NCBI RefSeq assembly: GCF_001458775.1 | Contig: NZ_CZPZ01000033.1 | Coordinates: 62,001 to 126,000, forward strand | From: Candidatus Nitrospira nitrificans | Lineage (GTDB): Bacteria; Nitrospirota; Nitrospiria; Nitrospirales; Nitrospiraceae | Length of the DNA stretch: 64,000 bases | Reading direction: 5' to 3' | Shown: one piece after another, positions 35,260-43,704 of the stretch | Position numbering within the stretch: position 1 is the first letter of the stretch | How the letters are laid out: every line of letters begins with the position of its first letter | Translations under genes and position numbers: made by a program | The notes under the pieces: model-generated | The model's input: only the letters and a program-made list of their open reading frames with translations | Told to the model about the DNA's origin: nothing | Database searches by the model: none

Positions 35260-36516
35260 ATGGCCTCGCGCGTGGTAATTACCGGTCTCGGGGTGATTTC
35301 TCCCATCGGGATCGGCGTCAGTGAGTTCTGGAAGGCCGCCCTTGCGGGGCGCTCGGGGATTTCCGCGATCCCTTCCCTTGGATGGTTTCCGATGTCCGGC
35401 TATCGTTCGCGGGTCGCCGGACAGATCCACAATTTCTCACCGGAACAGTATTTGTCGACGATGCAGGCCAGTCGCGTGGACCGTTACGCGCAGTTCGCCT
35501 TGGTCTCCACGAAAGAAGCGCTCGCCGATGCCGATCTGAGCATGGCCAAGGAGGCTCCCCATCGCGTCGGCGTCATTGTCGGAGCCGGCATGGGCGGAAT
35601 GGTGATGGGCGAGCGTGAAATCACACAGCTCTTTAAAACACAACGACCGCATCGTGTCCATCCGAATTTCATTCCGACGATCACGCTGAATTCCGCGTCG
35701 GGGATCGTCGCCATGGCACACGGTGCCAAAGGACCAAATCTCACGATTTCGACGGCCTGCTCCTCCAGCGCCCATGCCCTTGGCCAAGCCCTGCAATGCA
35801 TTCGCAGCGGGCAGGCCGATGTTATTATCGCCGTCGGAGCCGACGCGAGCATTACTCCCTTGGTGTTTGCCGGGTTCTGTTCCTTACGCGCCCTCTCCAG
35901 CGAATTCAACGATGCGCCGGAGCGAGCGTCACGTCCCTTTGATCGGCTCAGGGATGGATTCGTCATGGGCGAGGGAGCTGCCGCATTAGTCGTGGAGTCA
36001 TGGGCACATGCCAAGAAGCGCAAAGCGAGAGTCTATGCGGAACTTGCCGGCTATGCGGCCACCAGCGAAGCCTATCACATGGTCATTCCCCAGGAAGATG
36101 GCCAGGAGATCGCCACGACCATGAAGATCGGTTTAGACTCGGCCGGCATCGGACCGGATCAGGTCGACTACATCAACGCTCACGCAACCTCCACGACGAT
36201 CGGCGATGCCGTTGAGACCAAAGCGATCAGGAGTCTGTTTAAGAATCGTGCGGACAAACTCGCCGTCAGTGCCACAAAATCGCTCATCGGCCATACCTTG
36301 GGGGCGGCCGGCGCGATCGGCGCTGTGGCCACGACCCTTTCGATCCATACCGGGCAAATCCACCCCACGGCAAACTACGAGGAACCGGACCCGGCCTGCC
36401 GTTTGGACGGGATCACACGTGCCGTCCAAGAACGAAAGGTTCGTTACGCCCTCTTGAACGCATTCGGATTCGGCAGTAACAATGCCACGGTCGTCTTCAA
36501 GAAATTTGTGGCATAA
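35260..36516 (+). CDS. fabF: 3-oxoacyl-ACP synthase II (FabF-like)
   Basis: The 418-residue condensing enzyme has the complete Cys-His-His triad of elongating ketosynthases: Cys167 in STACSSSAHAL, His308 in NAHATST and His345 in SLIGHTLGAAG. It joins malonyl-ACP to acyl-ACP in fatty-acid elongation. A strong AAGGAGGGAG site precedes the ATG. An ACP gene follows 79 nt later, then lpxD, inside an LPS-export operon. That setting suggests it may supply a special acyl chain for lipid A or another envelope lipid rather than bulk fatty acid; this is inference. Confidence 0.92.
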   Translation: MASRVVITGLGVISPIGIGVSEFWKAALAGRSGISAIPSLGWFPMSGYRSRVAGQIHNFSPEQYLSTMQASRVDRYAQFALVSTKEALADADLSMAKEAPHRVGVIVGAGMGGMVMGEREITQLFKTQRPHRVHPNFIPTITLNSASGIVAMAHGAKGPNLTISTACSSSAHALGQALQCIRSGQADVIIAVGADASITPLVFAGFCSLRALSSEFNDAPERASRPFDRLRDGFVMGEGAAALVVESWAHAKKRKARVYAELAGYAATSEAYHMVIPQEDGQEIATTMKIGLDSAGIGPDQVDYINAHATSTTIGDAVETKAIRSLFKNRADKLAVSATKSLIGHTLGAAGAIGAVATTLSIHTGQIHPTANYEEPDPACRLDGITRAVQERKVRYALLNAFGFGSNNATVVFKKFVA

Positions 36517-36595
36517 CAACGGTTGAACGACATCGAGGGTCCCGTCGCGGTATTCACATGCGCGGAGCCTCATTCCACTTGGAGGAGTACCTATA

Positions 36596-37057
36596 ATGAC
36601 TGAACGGATCGATCCTGCGGTTGCCGCTAAAATCATTCAGGCCTTGGCCAGCTATCTCAAACGAGACCCAGCGTCGATTACCGAGGCCCATCATCTTCGT
36701 GATGACCTCGGCCTCGACTCGGTGGCTATCATCGAACTGCTGTTCGAGATCGAGGAACGGTTCAAGCTTCAAATTCCAGACCAAGACCTTCCAGGGTTGA
36801 GCACCGTTGGTACCGTAGCGGCCTATGTTCAACGACGGCTCGCTGAATCGAAAACGGAGTCCAAGCCTGAATCGCCCAAGCCCGTGACTGCTGCCAGCAA
36901 GCCGAAATCAGCCAAGTCGACAAAAACCAAGAGCAAGCCAACCTCAGCCAAGTCCCCGTCTCCCAAGAAAGCGGCCGCGGTAAAGTTCGCTTCGGCCGGT
37001 AAGCCGAAGAAAACATCCGCAGGTACGTCCAGGAAGAAGAAAGTTGCGGCCCGATGA
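36596..37057 (+). CDS. Acyl carrier protein with lysine-rich C-terminal tail
   Basis: Residues 1 to about 83 form a normal acyl carrier protein with [18 protein letters not shown]; Ser42 is the expected phosphopantetheine site. Unlike the standard 78-residue ACP, this one continues with about 70 residues of Lys/Ala/Ser/Pro repeats (19 lysines) that look like histone H1 or AlgP tails. The tail is probably disordered and strongly positive, opposite to the acidic ACP core. GGAGGAG precedes the start. It overlaps lpxD by four bases, and fabF precedes it, suggesting a dedicated acyl carrier for these enzymes. Confidence 0.9.
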   Translation: MTERIDPAVAAKIIQALASYLKRDPASITEAHHLRDDLGLDSVAIIELLFEIEERFKLQIPDQDLPGLSTVGTVAAYVQRRLAESKTESKPESPKPVTAASKPKSAKSTKTKSKPTSAKSPSPKKAAAVKFASAGKPKKTSAGTSRKKKVAAR

Positions 37058-38154
37058 GCAAACCACAACTGCCTTCTCCGATCACATTGGCACAAGTCCA
37101 TGAAGTGGTCGGAGGGACGATTCACGGAGACGACCAGACACCCATCTCCAGCTTGACAAGCCTCGGCGAAGCTAATTCACATGCCCTGTCGTTTGTTGCT
37201 AACGACAAAATGTCGAAGGCCGCGGCCACTCTTCGCGTCGCGGCGCTCCTGGTCCATCGGCATGTGCCTGATCTCGCCGTGCCGCAAATCGTCGTCGACC
37301 ATCCACTGTTGGCCTTCGCGCGCGTCGCACAGAAATTTTTCATTCCTGTTCCTACGCCCCGCGGCATTGCCGAGTCTGTCACCCAAGGATCGGATGTGCG
37401 GATCGGAAGCGATCCCTCTATCTGGCCATATGTCACCCTGGGCGACCGCGTGACAATCGGCAATCGCGTCACGCTCTATCCGGGGGTTTTTATCGGATCA
37501 GATTCAAGGGTTGGGGACGATTCCGTTCTGTATCCCAATGTCGTCGTGCGCGAAGGCTGCGCACTTGGGGCGCGAGTGGTCGTGCACAGTGGAACCGTGA
37601 TTGGAGCCGATGGATTCGGATACGTGCAGCATCAAGGCCGCCATCATAAGATCCCCCAGCTCGGTGGTGTCGTCATTGAAGATGACGTTGAGTTGGGAGC
37701 CAATGTGACGGTCGACCGCGCGACATTAGGTCGAACCCTCGTCAAGCAAGGCACCAAAGTCGACAACCTCGTCCAAATTGCCCACAATGTCACGGTGGGA
37801 GAGCACTGTATCCTGGTTGCGCAGGTCGGCATCGCCGGCAGCACAACCATCGGCCGTCACGTGATGATCGGTGGCCAAGCCGGACTGTCCGACCACATTA
37901 CCATTGGCGATCAGGTGATGATCGCGGCGCAATCAGGCGTCAATCGTAGCGTGGAATCGAACCAGATCGTCGGAGGAAGTCCCGCGATGGCGCGTGAAAA
38001 AGCCCTGAGGGTCCAGGGTGTTATCTTCCAATTGCCTGAGTTGAAACAACTCGTGCGAGACTTGGAACAGCGTGTCGTCACCCTTGAAAATCAAGCCAAA
38101 GAGCCAGTGCGTCGACCCGCGCGATCAAAGGCGAAGCAGTCCAGGAAAAAATAG
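37054..38154 (+). CDS. lpxD: UDP-3-O-acylglucosamine N-acyltransferase LpxD
   Basis: The 366-residue enzyme adds an N-linked 3-hydroxyacyl chain to UDP-3-O-acylglucosamine in lipid A synthesis. The N-terminal uridine-binding domain (about 1-105, SFVANDKM) precedes a left-handed beta-helix of hexapeptide repeats. GADGFGYV and [10 protein letters not shown] follow the family pattern, and [10 protein letters not shown] contains the catalytic His. The C-terminus is extended by a basic stretch ([11 protein letters not shown]). The ATG overlaps the ACP stop. lpxA and lpxC are not nearby. Confidence 0.93.
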   Translation: MSKPQLPSPITLAQVHEVVGGTIHGDDQTPISSLTSLGEANSHALSFVANDKMSKAAATLRVAALLVHRHVPDLAVPQIVVDHPLLAFARVAQKFFIPVPTPRGIAESVTQGSDVRIGSDPSIWPYVTLGDRVTIGNRVTLYPGVFIGSDSRVGDDSVLYPNVVVREGCALGARVVVHSGTVIGADGFGYVQHQGRHHKIPQLGGVVIEDDVELGANVTVDRATLGRTLVKQGTKVDNLVQIAHNVTVGEHCILVAQVGIAGSTTIGRHVMIGGQAGLSDHITIGDQVMIAAQSGVNRSVESNQIVGGSPAMAREKALRVQGVIFQLPELKQLVRDLEQRVVTLENQAKEPVRRPARSKAKQSRKK

Positions 38155-38158
38155 GTTC

Positions 38159-38791
38159 TCATTTCTCTACCTTTCCGAGCTTGATCACTCTTCGCCATAA
38201 GAAGAGCCTCGCCCAATAGTATCCGGCCCAGGGCATCAAGAGCGCCGGCACGATGCTCACTCGTTCATAGGCAAATGTCGTAATGGTCCCTCCTACCAAA
38301 AGGATGACCCCAAGCAGATACGCGAATGGAACGAACTGGCGTCCTGGATGCTCGATCGTGGTCGCCTCCGACCTCTTCTTGAGCGTTCCTCTTTGCCGAC
38401 TCAGGCCTTCCTTCATGCGAGCCGCCAGAACTTCGGGAAACTCCCGTAGGAGATACCGTTGGTAGAGCGTCTGCACCGCCCCCAAGCCGATGCCTGATAT
38501 GAACAATGCTGAACTTTGATAGAAGGTTTCCCAGGAATAGCTGTCAGTGCCAAGCCATTGATATGCCAGACCTCCAACCGCCCCGATCACACAGACCAGT
38601 CCGAGCAGACCGGATGGCATGAGGATGTACGTCTTCACGTACTCCTGGGCTAGCTGCATCGTCTGCTGCGGATTATGAACATTGATGAGTTTCGGCACGT
38701 GATTCCCTCCGCAATAGTCACACGACTCAAAGACCGATGCATTATAACCATCTGGATCTTCACAGCAAAGGGGAGAACACGAGGGGCTCAT
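38159..38791 (-). CDS. Hypothetical membrane protein with Cys-rich N-terminus
   Basis: About 210 residues from the ATG at 38791; starts at 38845 or 38860 are possible. The N-terminal part has CSPLCCEDPDG and CDYCGGNHV, perhaps a small zinc site. Four hydrophobic segments follow (LLGLVCVIGAVGGLAY, SALFISGIGLGAVQ, FVPFAYLLGVILLVGG and VPALLMPWAGYYW). I do not recognise the family. It ends 4 nt from the convergent lpxD stop. No function can be inferred. Confidence 0.65.
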   Translation of the reverse strand: MSPSCSPLCCEDPDGYNASVFESCDYCGGNHVPKLINVHNPQQTMQLAQEYVKTYILMPSGLLGLVCVIGAVGGLAYQWLGTDSYSWETFYQSSALFISGIGLGAVQTLYQRYLLREFPEVLAARMKEGLSRQRGTLKKRSEATTIEHPGRQFVPFAYLLGVILLVGGTITTFAYERVSIVPALLMPWAGYYWARLFLWRRVIKLGKVEK

Positions 38792-39016
38792 AGCTTTCGA
38801 TCTTATAGAGGATGGGTTGATTACTCCCTCTCTCAACGAAACCATGTGTTTTCTGGACATCCCTGTGGTCTACTCACGCATGGCCGACACAAGGCCATGC
38901 GAGCAACATGCTGTGATCGTGGATGGAGCTATGCAGAGGCAGGAAGAATCTGCTTGAATGTGAGGCCGCCGATCGCTCGGTAGTCGTAGCTCAATCAGGG
39001 GCAGGAGTTGGAGATT

Positions 39017-40033
39017 CTACGAAGCCCTCTTGGCGTTCACCGCGCCTTGCAGTGTCAATACAACTGCGTCAAGACTTTCCAGCAATGAGGTGAAGGAATC
39101 GGAAACAGCAGGCGGCGCAGCAGACGGTGCCGCCTGCGGAGAGGCTTCCGAAAATGTGATCCGCCCGACCATGGGCGGATGGAGAATCTCCGCGATCGAC
39201 ACCAATGGCGCGCGACTCAAATCAATTTCATGAGAGCGATCTCCCCCCTGTTCCTGTTGATCATCCAATCGCACGATCGGGCGAAGGGGATAACTGCTGT
39301 TCACTTTGGCCACCGCTCCCCTTTCACCGGTCGTCAATCGCACGGTAGTCCCAAGTGGATACACTGATAATTGCTCGACAAGCGCTTTCAGGATTTCTCG
39401 AGGAAAGGCCCTTCGTTCAGCGACGAGAAGTTCCTTGACCGCTTCGTGCGGGAGCAGGCGACGGCGATAGGGGCGTTCGCTCACCAATGCATCAAAAACA
39501 TCGACTACTCCGACGATCATGGCCATTTCACTGATCTCCCTCCCCGTCAATCGATTGGGATATCCCTGCCCATTGAAGCGTTCGTGAGCCTGACGCGTCA
39601 ATTGCGCCAACCAGTGATAGGGAGGTCCGCACTTCGCAACGACCTGATATCCGAGCTCAGGATGCCGCTCGACGAGTGCCCGCTCTTCCTGAGTCAAACG
39701 GCCGGATTTCGTGATCACGGATTTTGGCACGGCAAATAATCCAATGTCATGGACAAATCCAGCGAGCGCCAACTGGTGGAGTTCGTCTCCATAGTACCCG
39801 AGACCGATCCCGACTTTCGTTCCGAGTATGGCCACATTGATCAGGTTCGTGATGAGTGGCGGCCCGGGCGGTCCCGCGAGTGCTTCCACCACAAGCTCAT
39901 CGTTATGCTGCAGCGAGGCAACGACGTCTCCTGCAAGATCTTCAAGGCGTGCTACTGATATTGAACGGTGTTCCTGAACGGCAGACGCGACCTCCCCCAC
40001 CGCCTGCTCTGCCTCGTGATACCAGTTTGTCAA
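39017..40033 (-). CDS. HD-GYP domain protein
   Basis: A 338-residue protein with an HD-GYP domain (about 55-225). HDIG starts at His95 and HERFNGQGYP gives the GYP motif. HD-GYP enzymes hydrolyse cyclic-di-GMP. The lysine that usually follows HDIG (HDIGK) is Leu here, so activity is not assured. A C-terminal PilZ-like or unknown domain (about 230-338) holds TTVRLTTGERGAVAKVN, common in HD-GYP proteins of this kind. Start is TTG, backed by GAGGTGA four bases upstream. It is last in the chemosensory gene group. Confidence 0.85.
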   Translation of the reverse strand: MTNWYHEAEQAVGEVASAVQEHRSISVARLEDLAGDVVASLQHNDELVVEALAGPPGPPLITNLINVAILGTKVGIGLGYYGDELHQLALAGFVHDIGLFAVPKSVITKSGRLTQEERALVERHPELGYQVVAKCGPPYHWLAQLTRQAHERFNGQGYPNRLTGREISEMAMIVGVVDVFDALVSERPYRRRLLPHEAVKELLVAERRAFPREILKALVEQLSVYPLGTTVRLTTGERGAVAKVNSSYPLRPIVRLDDQQEQGGDRSHEIDLSRAPLVSIAEILHPPMVGRITFSEASPQAAPSAAPPAVSDSFTSLLESLDAVVLTLQGAVNAKRAS

Positions 40034-40220
40034 GACGTCACCTCTGTGCCGGCATGGGTTTGTCGACGGAATGCCTCAGTCGAGACATGTTTGACCAATA
40101 TGTCTCTGATCTGAACGGATCCGATCCGAGTCGGAGCACAATGTCGCCACGCACTTAACTCGCCGTGACAGCCGCATCGGCAAGCGGCAGTAGGAAGTCA
40201 TTCTCATGTCGGTAGCCGAG

Positions 40221-41189
40221 TCAGAACGAGGTTGTACGGGTGGCGTGCGTTCCATGCATCAAAACGCGTTGTATCGCCATGCGCTCCGTCCGTCCGTTTT
40301 CCACCCATTCCTCAATCCCTTTCACGCTCTGGTGCAGACGTGATTGGATCGCGTCATAGCGTGTAGTCCCCACGACCACACGTTGCTGAATCACAATAGT
40401 AAGAAAGCTATGCAGCCCCATGAAAAATACCATCGCGTGTGAGGCATTGACCTGCTGAGCTGCAGACCACAGTTGTGCGACACGTTCGACGGTATTCTGC
40501 AAGTCGGAGGACATTCCAGTTAGGGCGTCGCCCCCGGTCTTGAGGGTCCGAAAAACGGACGTCAGAATCGGAAGTTCTTGTCGAACAACTTCGAGAAAGC
40601 CGTGCTCTCCGTCTGCAGATCGGTCAAGAAACTCCTGGATGGACGAGACATTGCATTGTTCCATCCCGCGCCCCATCAGTCCTTCCGCCTGGGCCATCAT
40701 CATCTGAACCAAATTGCGATGGAAGGCCTTGGACGCCGTGCCTTGATTTTGGAGCCCGCGAAGTAATGCCACAAACTCCTTTGTCGCGATCATCGTCGGC
40801 TGATTTTCGGTGGACGCCGGGACTTCCTCTTCCTCAAAAGTCACACCCGTTGCCCGCGTCAGAGCTCCATGAATATGCCCCAGCTGTTTGCACAACGCGA
40901 TGAAGTCATCAGTGGAGATCTCCGCGGAGGGATCTTGAACGGCTTCCACAAAAGGAAGGGCTGAGAAACTGGCTCGCTCGACATCGCTCAGATTGAGTGT
41001 GGCCGCAGACCCACCGAGGTTCGTGATACCTACCGTGATCGTCTGAGCCAAGGCGCGATGGCGTTCGAGGGCCGGAGATTGCTGGAGTTCATCAAGGGCG
41101 ACGTGAATTTGTTGAAGCCATTCCTGTGCCTCTTGAACGAACAGTTCAACTAGTTCTTTCTGGAACGCGTCTTCGGTGTCAACGGACAT
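40221..41189 (-). CDS. Chemosensory-cluster protein with degenerate HPt domain
   Basis: About 322 residues, from the ATG at 41189 with AAAGG nine bases upstream. The N-terminus (LVELFVQEAQEWLQQIHVAL) is like the first helix of CheA HPt domains. The phospho-histidine motif AHTLKGSA is replaced by ITNLGGSA, so the His and Lys are lost. The rest is helical and of unknown type. It lies just after the receiver/coiled-coil gene on the same strand. It may bind receivers or CheA without carrying phosphate. No other family recognised. Confidence 0.65.
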   Translation of the reverse strand: MSVDTEDAFQKELVELFVQEAQEWLQQIHVALDELQQSPALERHRALAQTITVGITNLGGSAATLNLSDVERASFSALPFVEAVQDPSAEISTDDFIALCKQLGHIHGALTRATGVTFEEEEVPASTENQPTMIATKEFVALLRGLQNQGTASKAFHRNLVQMMMAQAEGLMGRGMEQCNVSSIQEFLDRSADGEHGFLEVVRQELPILTSVFRTLKTGGDALTGMSSDLQNTVERVAQLWSAAQQVNASHAMVFFMGLHSFLTIVIQQRVVVGTTRYDAIQSRLHQSVKGIEEWVENGRTERMAIQRVLMHGTHATRTTSF

Positions 41190-41234
41190 TGACTTTGGCC
41201 TTTTATCAAAAATACGATCATTCACCGACCCCGA

Positions 41235-42626
41235 TTACGTGGATCCGGATTGTCCCCTTCCATTTCCAAGTTGAGAGGCCAAGCTCGCTATTTCCCCTAA
41301 CTTGTGCGCCATTTCCTCAAGCCGTTTCGTGGCGCTCTCGGCCGCTTGTTCGGCGTCGGCTACTCGCCGAGTGAGCATCCCGTTTCGATCTCGTTCTGCG
41401 GCCAGCAGTCCCTCGATTTCAGGAATCTTTATCGCCACTCGCTCCAATTCTTGAAGATGTCCTGCTGCCTCTTCCCCTTTCCGCCGTTCGGTCGATAGCT
41501 CAGCTTCGAGCCCCTGGAGTTTTTGGTGAAGTTCGGCGGTCTGTTGTTCCGCATTCGCGAGTCCTGCCTCCATCTCTCGTGTCCTGGTCGATATTTGTTC
41601 CAATTCCGTCAGTTGTTGCACGAGTTGCTCTGCCGCCGTCCGTTCCGCATGCAAGGCAGACTCCAGTTCTGCAACTCGATCGGAAGCTTTTTGCCAGTGC
41701 ACCACCTCTTGTTTGAAGACACCGACCGCATCCTGTTCCGCCTTCAGTGCCGCTTCGAGCTCGGGGATTCTTGCGACTTGTTGCTCGACCTTGGCGAGCG
41801 TTTCCTGAAGATCGTTGGCACGTGCGCGCTCGGCTACCAACTCCACTTCGCTTGTCTTGGCTCTGGCAACCTGCTCCAAGGACTCGGACAGCCGTTTGGT
41901 GAGCTCTTCGGAGCGAGTCCGTTCCACCTTCAGTGCCGCTTCGAGCTCGGGGATTCTTGCGACTTGTTGCTCGACCTTGGCGAGCGTTTCCTGAAGATCG
42001 TTGGCACGTGCGCGCTCGGCTACCAACTCCACTTCGCTTGTCTTGGCTCTGGCAATCTGCTCCAGGGACTCGGACAGCCGTTTGGTGAGCTCTTCGGAGC
42101 GAGTCCGTTCCATCCGTAATTCGTCTTCAACCTCTTTGGGTATGCGGACCTCCTGATGTAGCCCTTGTTGCTGTCGGTCCGCCATCTGTATCGTTGGTTC
42201 ACCGACGGAGGCCTGAGAAACGGAGACATGCCCGGCGACGGCGCCCGGTGCTGCTCCCTGCCCTTTCGCTATGAGCTCGAGGACTCGATCCTTGAGGGAC
42301 GTCCCTTGAAAGGGCTTCTTCAATACCCCATCTGCGCGGCAGGACTCCGCCTGTTTGATCACTTCATGGTTCACGATTCCAGAGATGAGGAGTACGGGCG
42401 TCGAAGCGAGGGTTACGTTCCCACGAACAAATGCGCATACTTCGTATCCACTCTTATCCGGCATAATGACGTCGGACACAACAACATCCGGCCGTTCCTT
42501 GGCTAAATACGCCAACGCTTCCTCCCCGTTTGCCGCAAGCGTGACGCCGAGGCCGGCCTCCGTCAATAGCCGTTCAGCCACTTTACGCACTGCGATGCTG
42601 TCATCGGCTACTAAAATCTTCGGCAT
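41235..42626 (-). CDS. Response regulator receiver with long coiled coil
   Basis: The 463-residue protein begins with a receiver domain (1 to about 120). It has the acidic pair Asp9-Asp10, phospho-acceptor Asp52 (SDVIMP) and the Lys of KKPF, so it may be phosphorylated. From about 165 onward it is almost pure coiled coil, rich in Glu, Arg, Ala and Leu. Two 62-residue blocks there are nearly identical. The architecture matches FrzS and AglZ of Myxococcus, which link chemosensory signals to pole-localised motility machines. An AAAGGTG ribosome-binding site is present. No output DNA-binding domain. Confidence 0.88.
   Translation of the reverse strand: MPKILVADDSIAVRKVAERLLTEAGLGVTLAANGEEALAYLAKERPDVVVSDVIMPDKSGYEVCAFVRGNVTLASTPVLLISGIVNHEVIKQAESCRADGVLKKPFQGTSLKDRVLELIAKGQGAAPGAVAGHVSVSQASVGEPTIQMADRQQQGLHQEVRIPKEVEDELRMERTRSEELTKRLSESLEQIARAKTSEVELVAERARANDLQETLAKVEQQVARIPELEAALKVERTRSEELTKRLSESLEQVARAKTSEVELVAERARANDLQETLAKVEQQVARIPELEAALKAEQDAVGVFKQEVVHWQKASDRVAELESALHAERTAAEQLVQQLTELEQISTRTREMEAGLANAEQQTAELHQKLQGLEAELSTERRKGEEAAGHLQELERVAIKIPEIEGLLAAERDRNGMLTRRVADAEQAAESATKRLEEMAHKLGEIASLASQLGNGRGQSGST
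41741..42112 (-). repeat. 186-bp tandem duplication within the coiled-coil gene
   Basis: Copy one (41741-41926) and copy two (41927-42112) are nearly identical over 186 bases; only a few substitutions (for example AACCTGCTCCAA versus AATCTGCTCCAG) separate them. Each encodes 62 residues of coiled coil starting near RTRSEELTKRLSESLEQ. The period keeps the reading frame. Confidence 0.9.
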
Positions 42627-42663
42627 GCCTACACCTTTCCTTCACCCGACACAGGAGAAATCA

Positions 42664-43110
42664 TCACCCAGACAACCCGAGTTGTGATACTGAGAGAATC
42701 GGGATCTCATCCAGGCCGGTGGTATAACTGCCGTCGGCCGGCAAATCCTTGCCGTGGTATGGCTGAATCGTGGCAGAGTCCAACGCATGAAGAACGGGAA
42801 TCTCGTCATCAATGCATATCGCCATTTCACCGAAGGGATGCTTGACCCTCAACCATAAGGGACTGTTTCCTTGCACGGTCAGATGAAGGGAGACGGCCAA
42901 ATCAAATACCGGCAACACAGTCTGCTCCTGACGAATGACTGATGTGATAAAGGGAGTTTGTGCGGCGACCGGAATAGGCTCAGCCCACTGGACAATGCTC
43001 GATACATCCAAGCTCCTCACCGCTAGCCGCCTTCCTCCCACGGAAAACACCAACAGTTGACATGATCGACACTTCGTCTCCCGCTGATGCGTTTGAGCGG
43101 TCCTCAACAT
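42664..43110 (-). CDS. CheW-like protein
   Basis: A 148-residue CheW-like domain. The start CQLLVFSVGGRRLAVRSLDVSSIVQW matches the CheW fold (strand, GxxLAxP-like segment, VxEV-like helix), and QTVLPVFDLAVSL matches the usual VIDL segment. CheW links receptors to CheA. It overlaps the next CheW-like gene by seven bases. The divergence suggests a specialised adaptor rather than a second standard CheW. Confidence 0.7.
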   Translation of the reverse strand: MLRTAQTHQRETKCRSCQLLVFSVGGRRLAVRSLDVSSIVQWAEPIPVAAQTPFITSVIRQEQTVLPVFDLAVSLHLTVQGNSPLWLRVKHPFGEMAICIDDEIPVLHALDSATIQPYHGKDLPADGSYTTGLDEIPILSVSQLGLSG

Positions 43111-43616
43111 GCCCGGCCATCGCTCACTGAGACCTGCGGGGTCGCTCTGGGTCGAGCGATGCTTCCTTGTCCCTCACTACCTTCCACGTTCGATACCTGC
43201 TTATCGAGAACCCACGTTGTATCAAGCGCCACAGCGATGCTTTTTTCGAATAAGATCATGCCTCGATACCAGTGTCGTTCCGGTCCACGGAACTGCGGAG
43301 GAATCGGCAGGACTTGAGAGCGATGGAGTTCGAGCAACCCCTGTATCGTGGTGACTCGAATGCTCCCACGCGCGCCTCGTTCAGCAAGCAGCACGATGCG
43401 TGAATCCGCCGCATCTTGACTATTCGATATGCGCAAACGATCAGCCAGATTGATCGTTCTGTACACCATGCCGTGAATCGTGGGATCGTCACCATAGCCG
43501 GCCTCTTCCAGCGTGCAAACCCCCGCTATCGACTCGGCATCCAACGCCAGATACCGTCCGCCCAATGTCACGATCAGAAATCGTGCCGGAACAGCTAACG
43601 ATGAAATTCCTGCCAT
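43104..43616 (-). CDS. Divergent CheW-like protein
   Basis: About 170 residues from the ATG at 43616; an in-frame TTG at 43634 is possible. FLIVTLGGRYLALDAESIAGVCTLEEAG follows the CheW fold, and TINLADRLRI fits the region usually reading IPVIDLRR. The match is weaker than for the CheW at 49053-49583. The tail is polar. Located directly downstream of the CheA hybrid gene. Likely a second adaptor of the same signalling array. Confidence 0.6.
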   Translation of the reverse strand: MAGISSLAVPARFLIVTLGGRYLALDAESIAGVCTLEEAGYGDDPTIHGMVYRTINLADRLRISNSQDAADSRIVLLAERGARGSIRVTTIQGLLELHRSQVLPIPPQFRGPERHWYRGMILFEKSIAVALDTTWVLDKQVSNVEGSEGQGSIARPRATPQVSVSDGRAC

Positions 43617-43704
43617 CGGTTCTCGTGCACCCAAGCCAAAACCGTTTTATTCATTCTCTGTAACAAGCCTCATTTCGTCAATTGATACGAATATTTCCGC
43701 AAGG

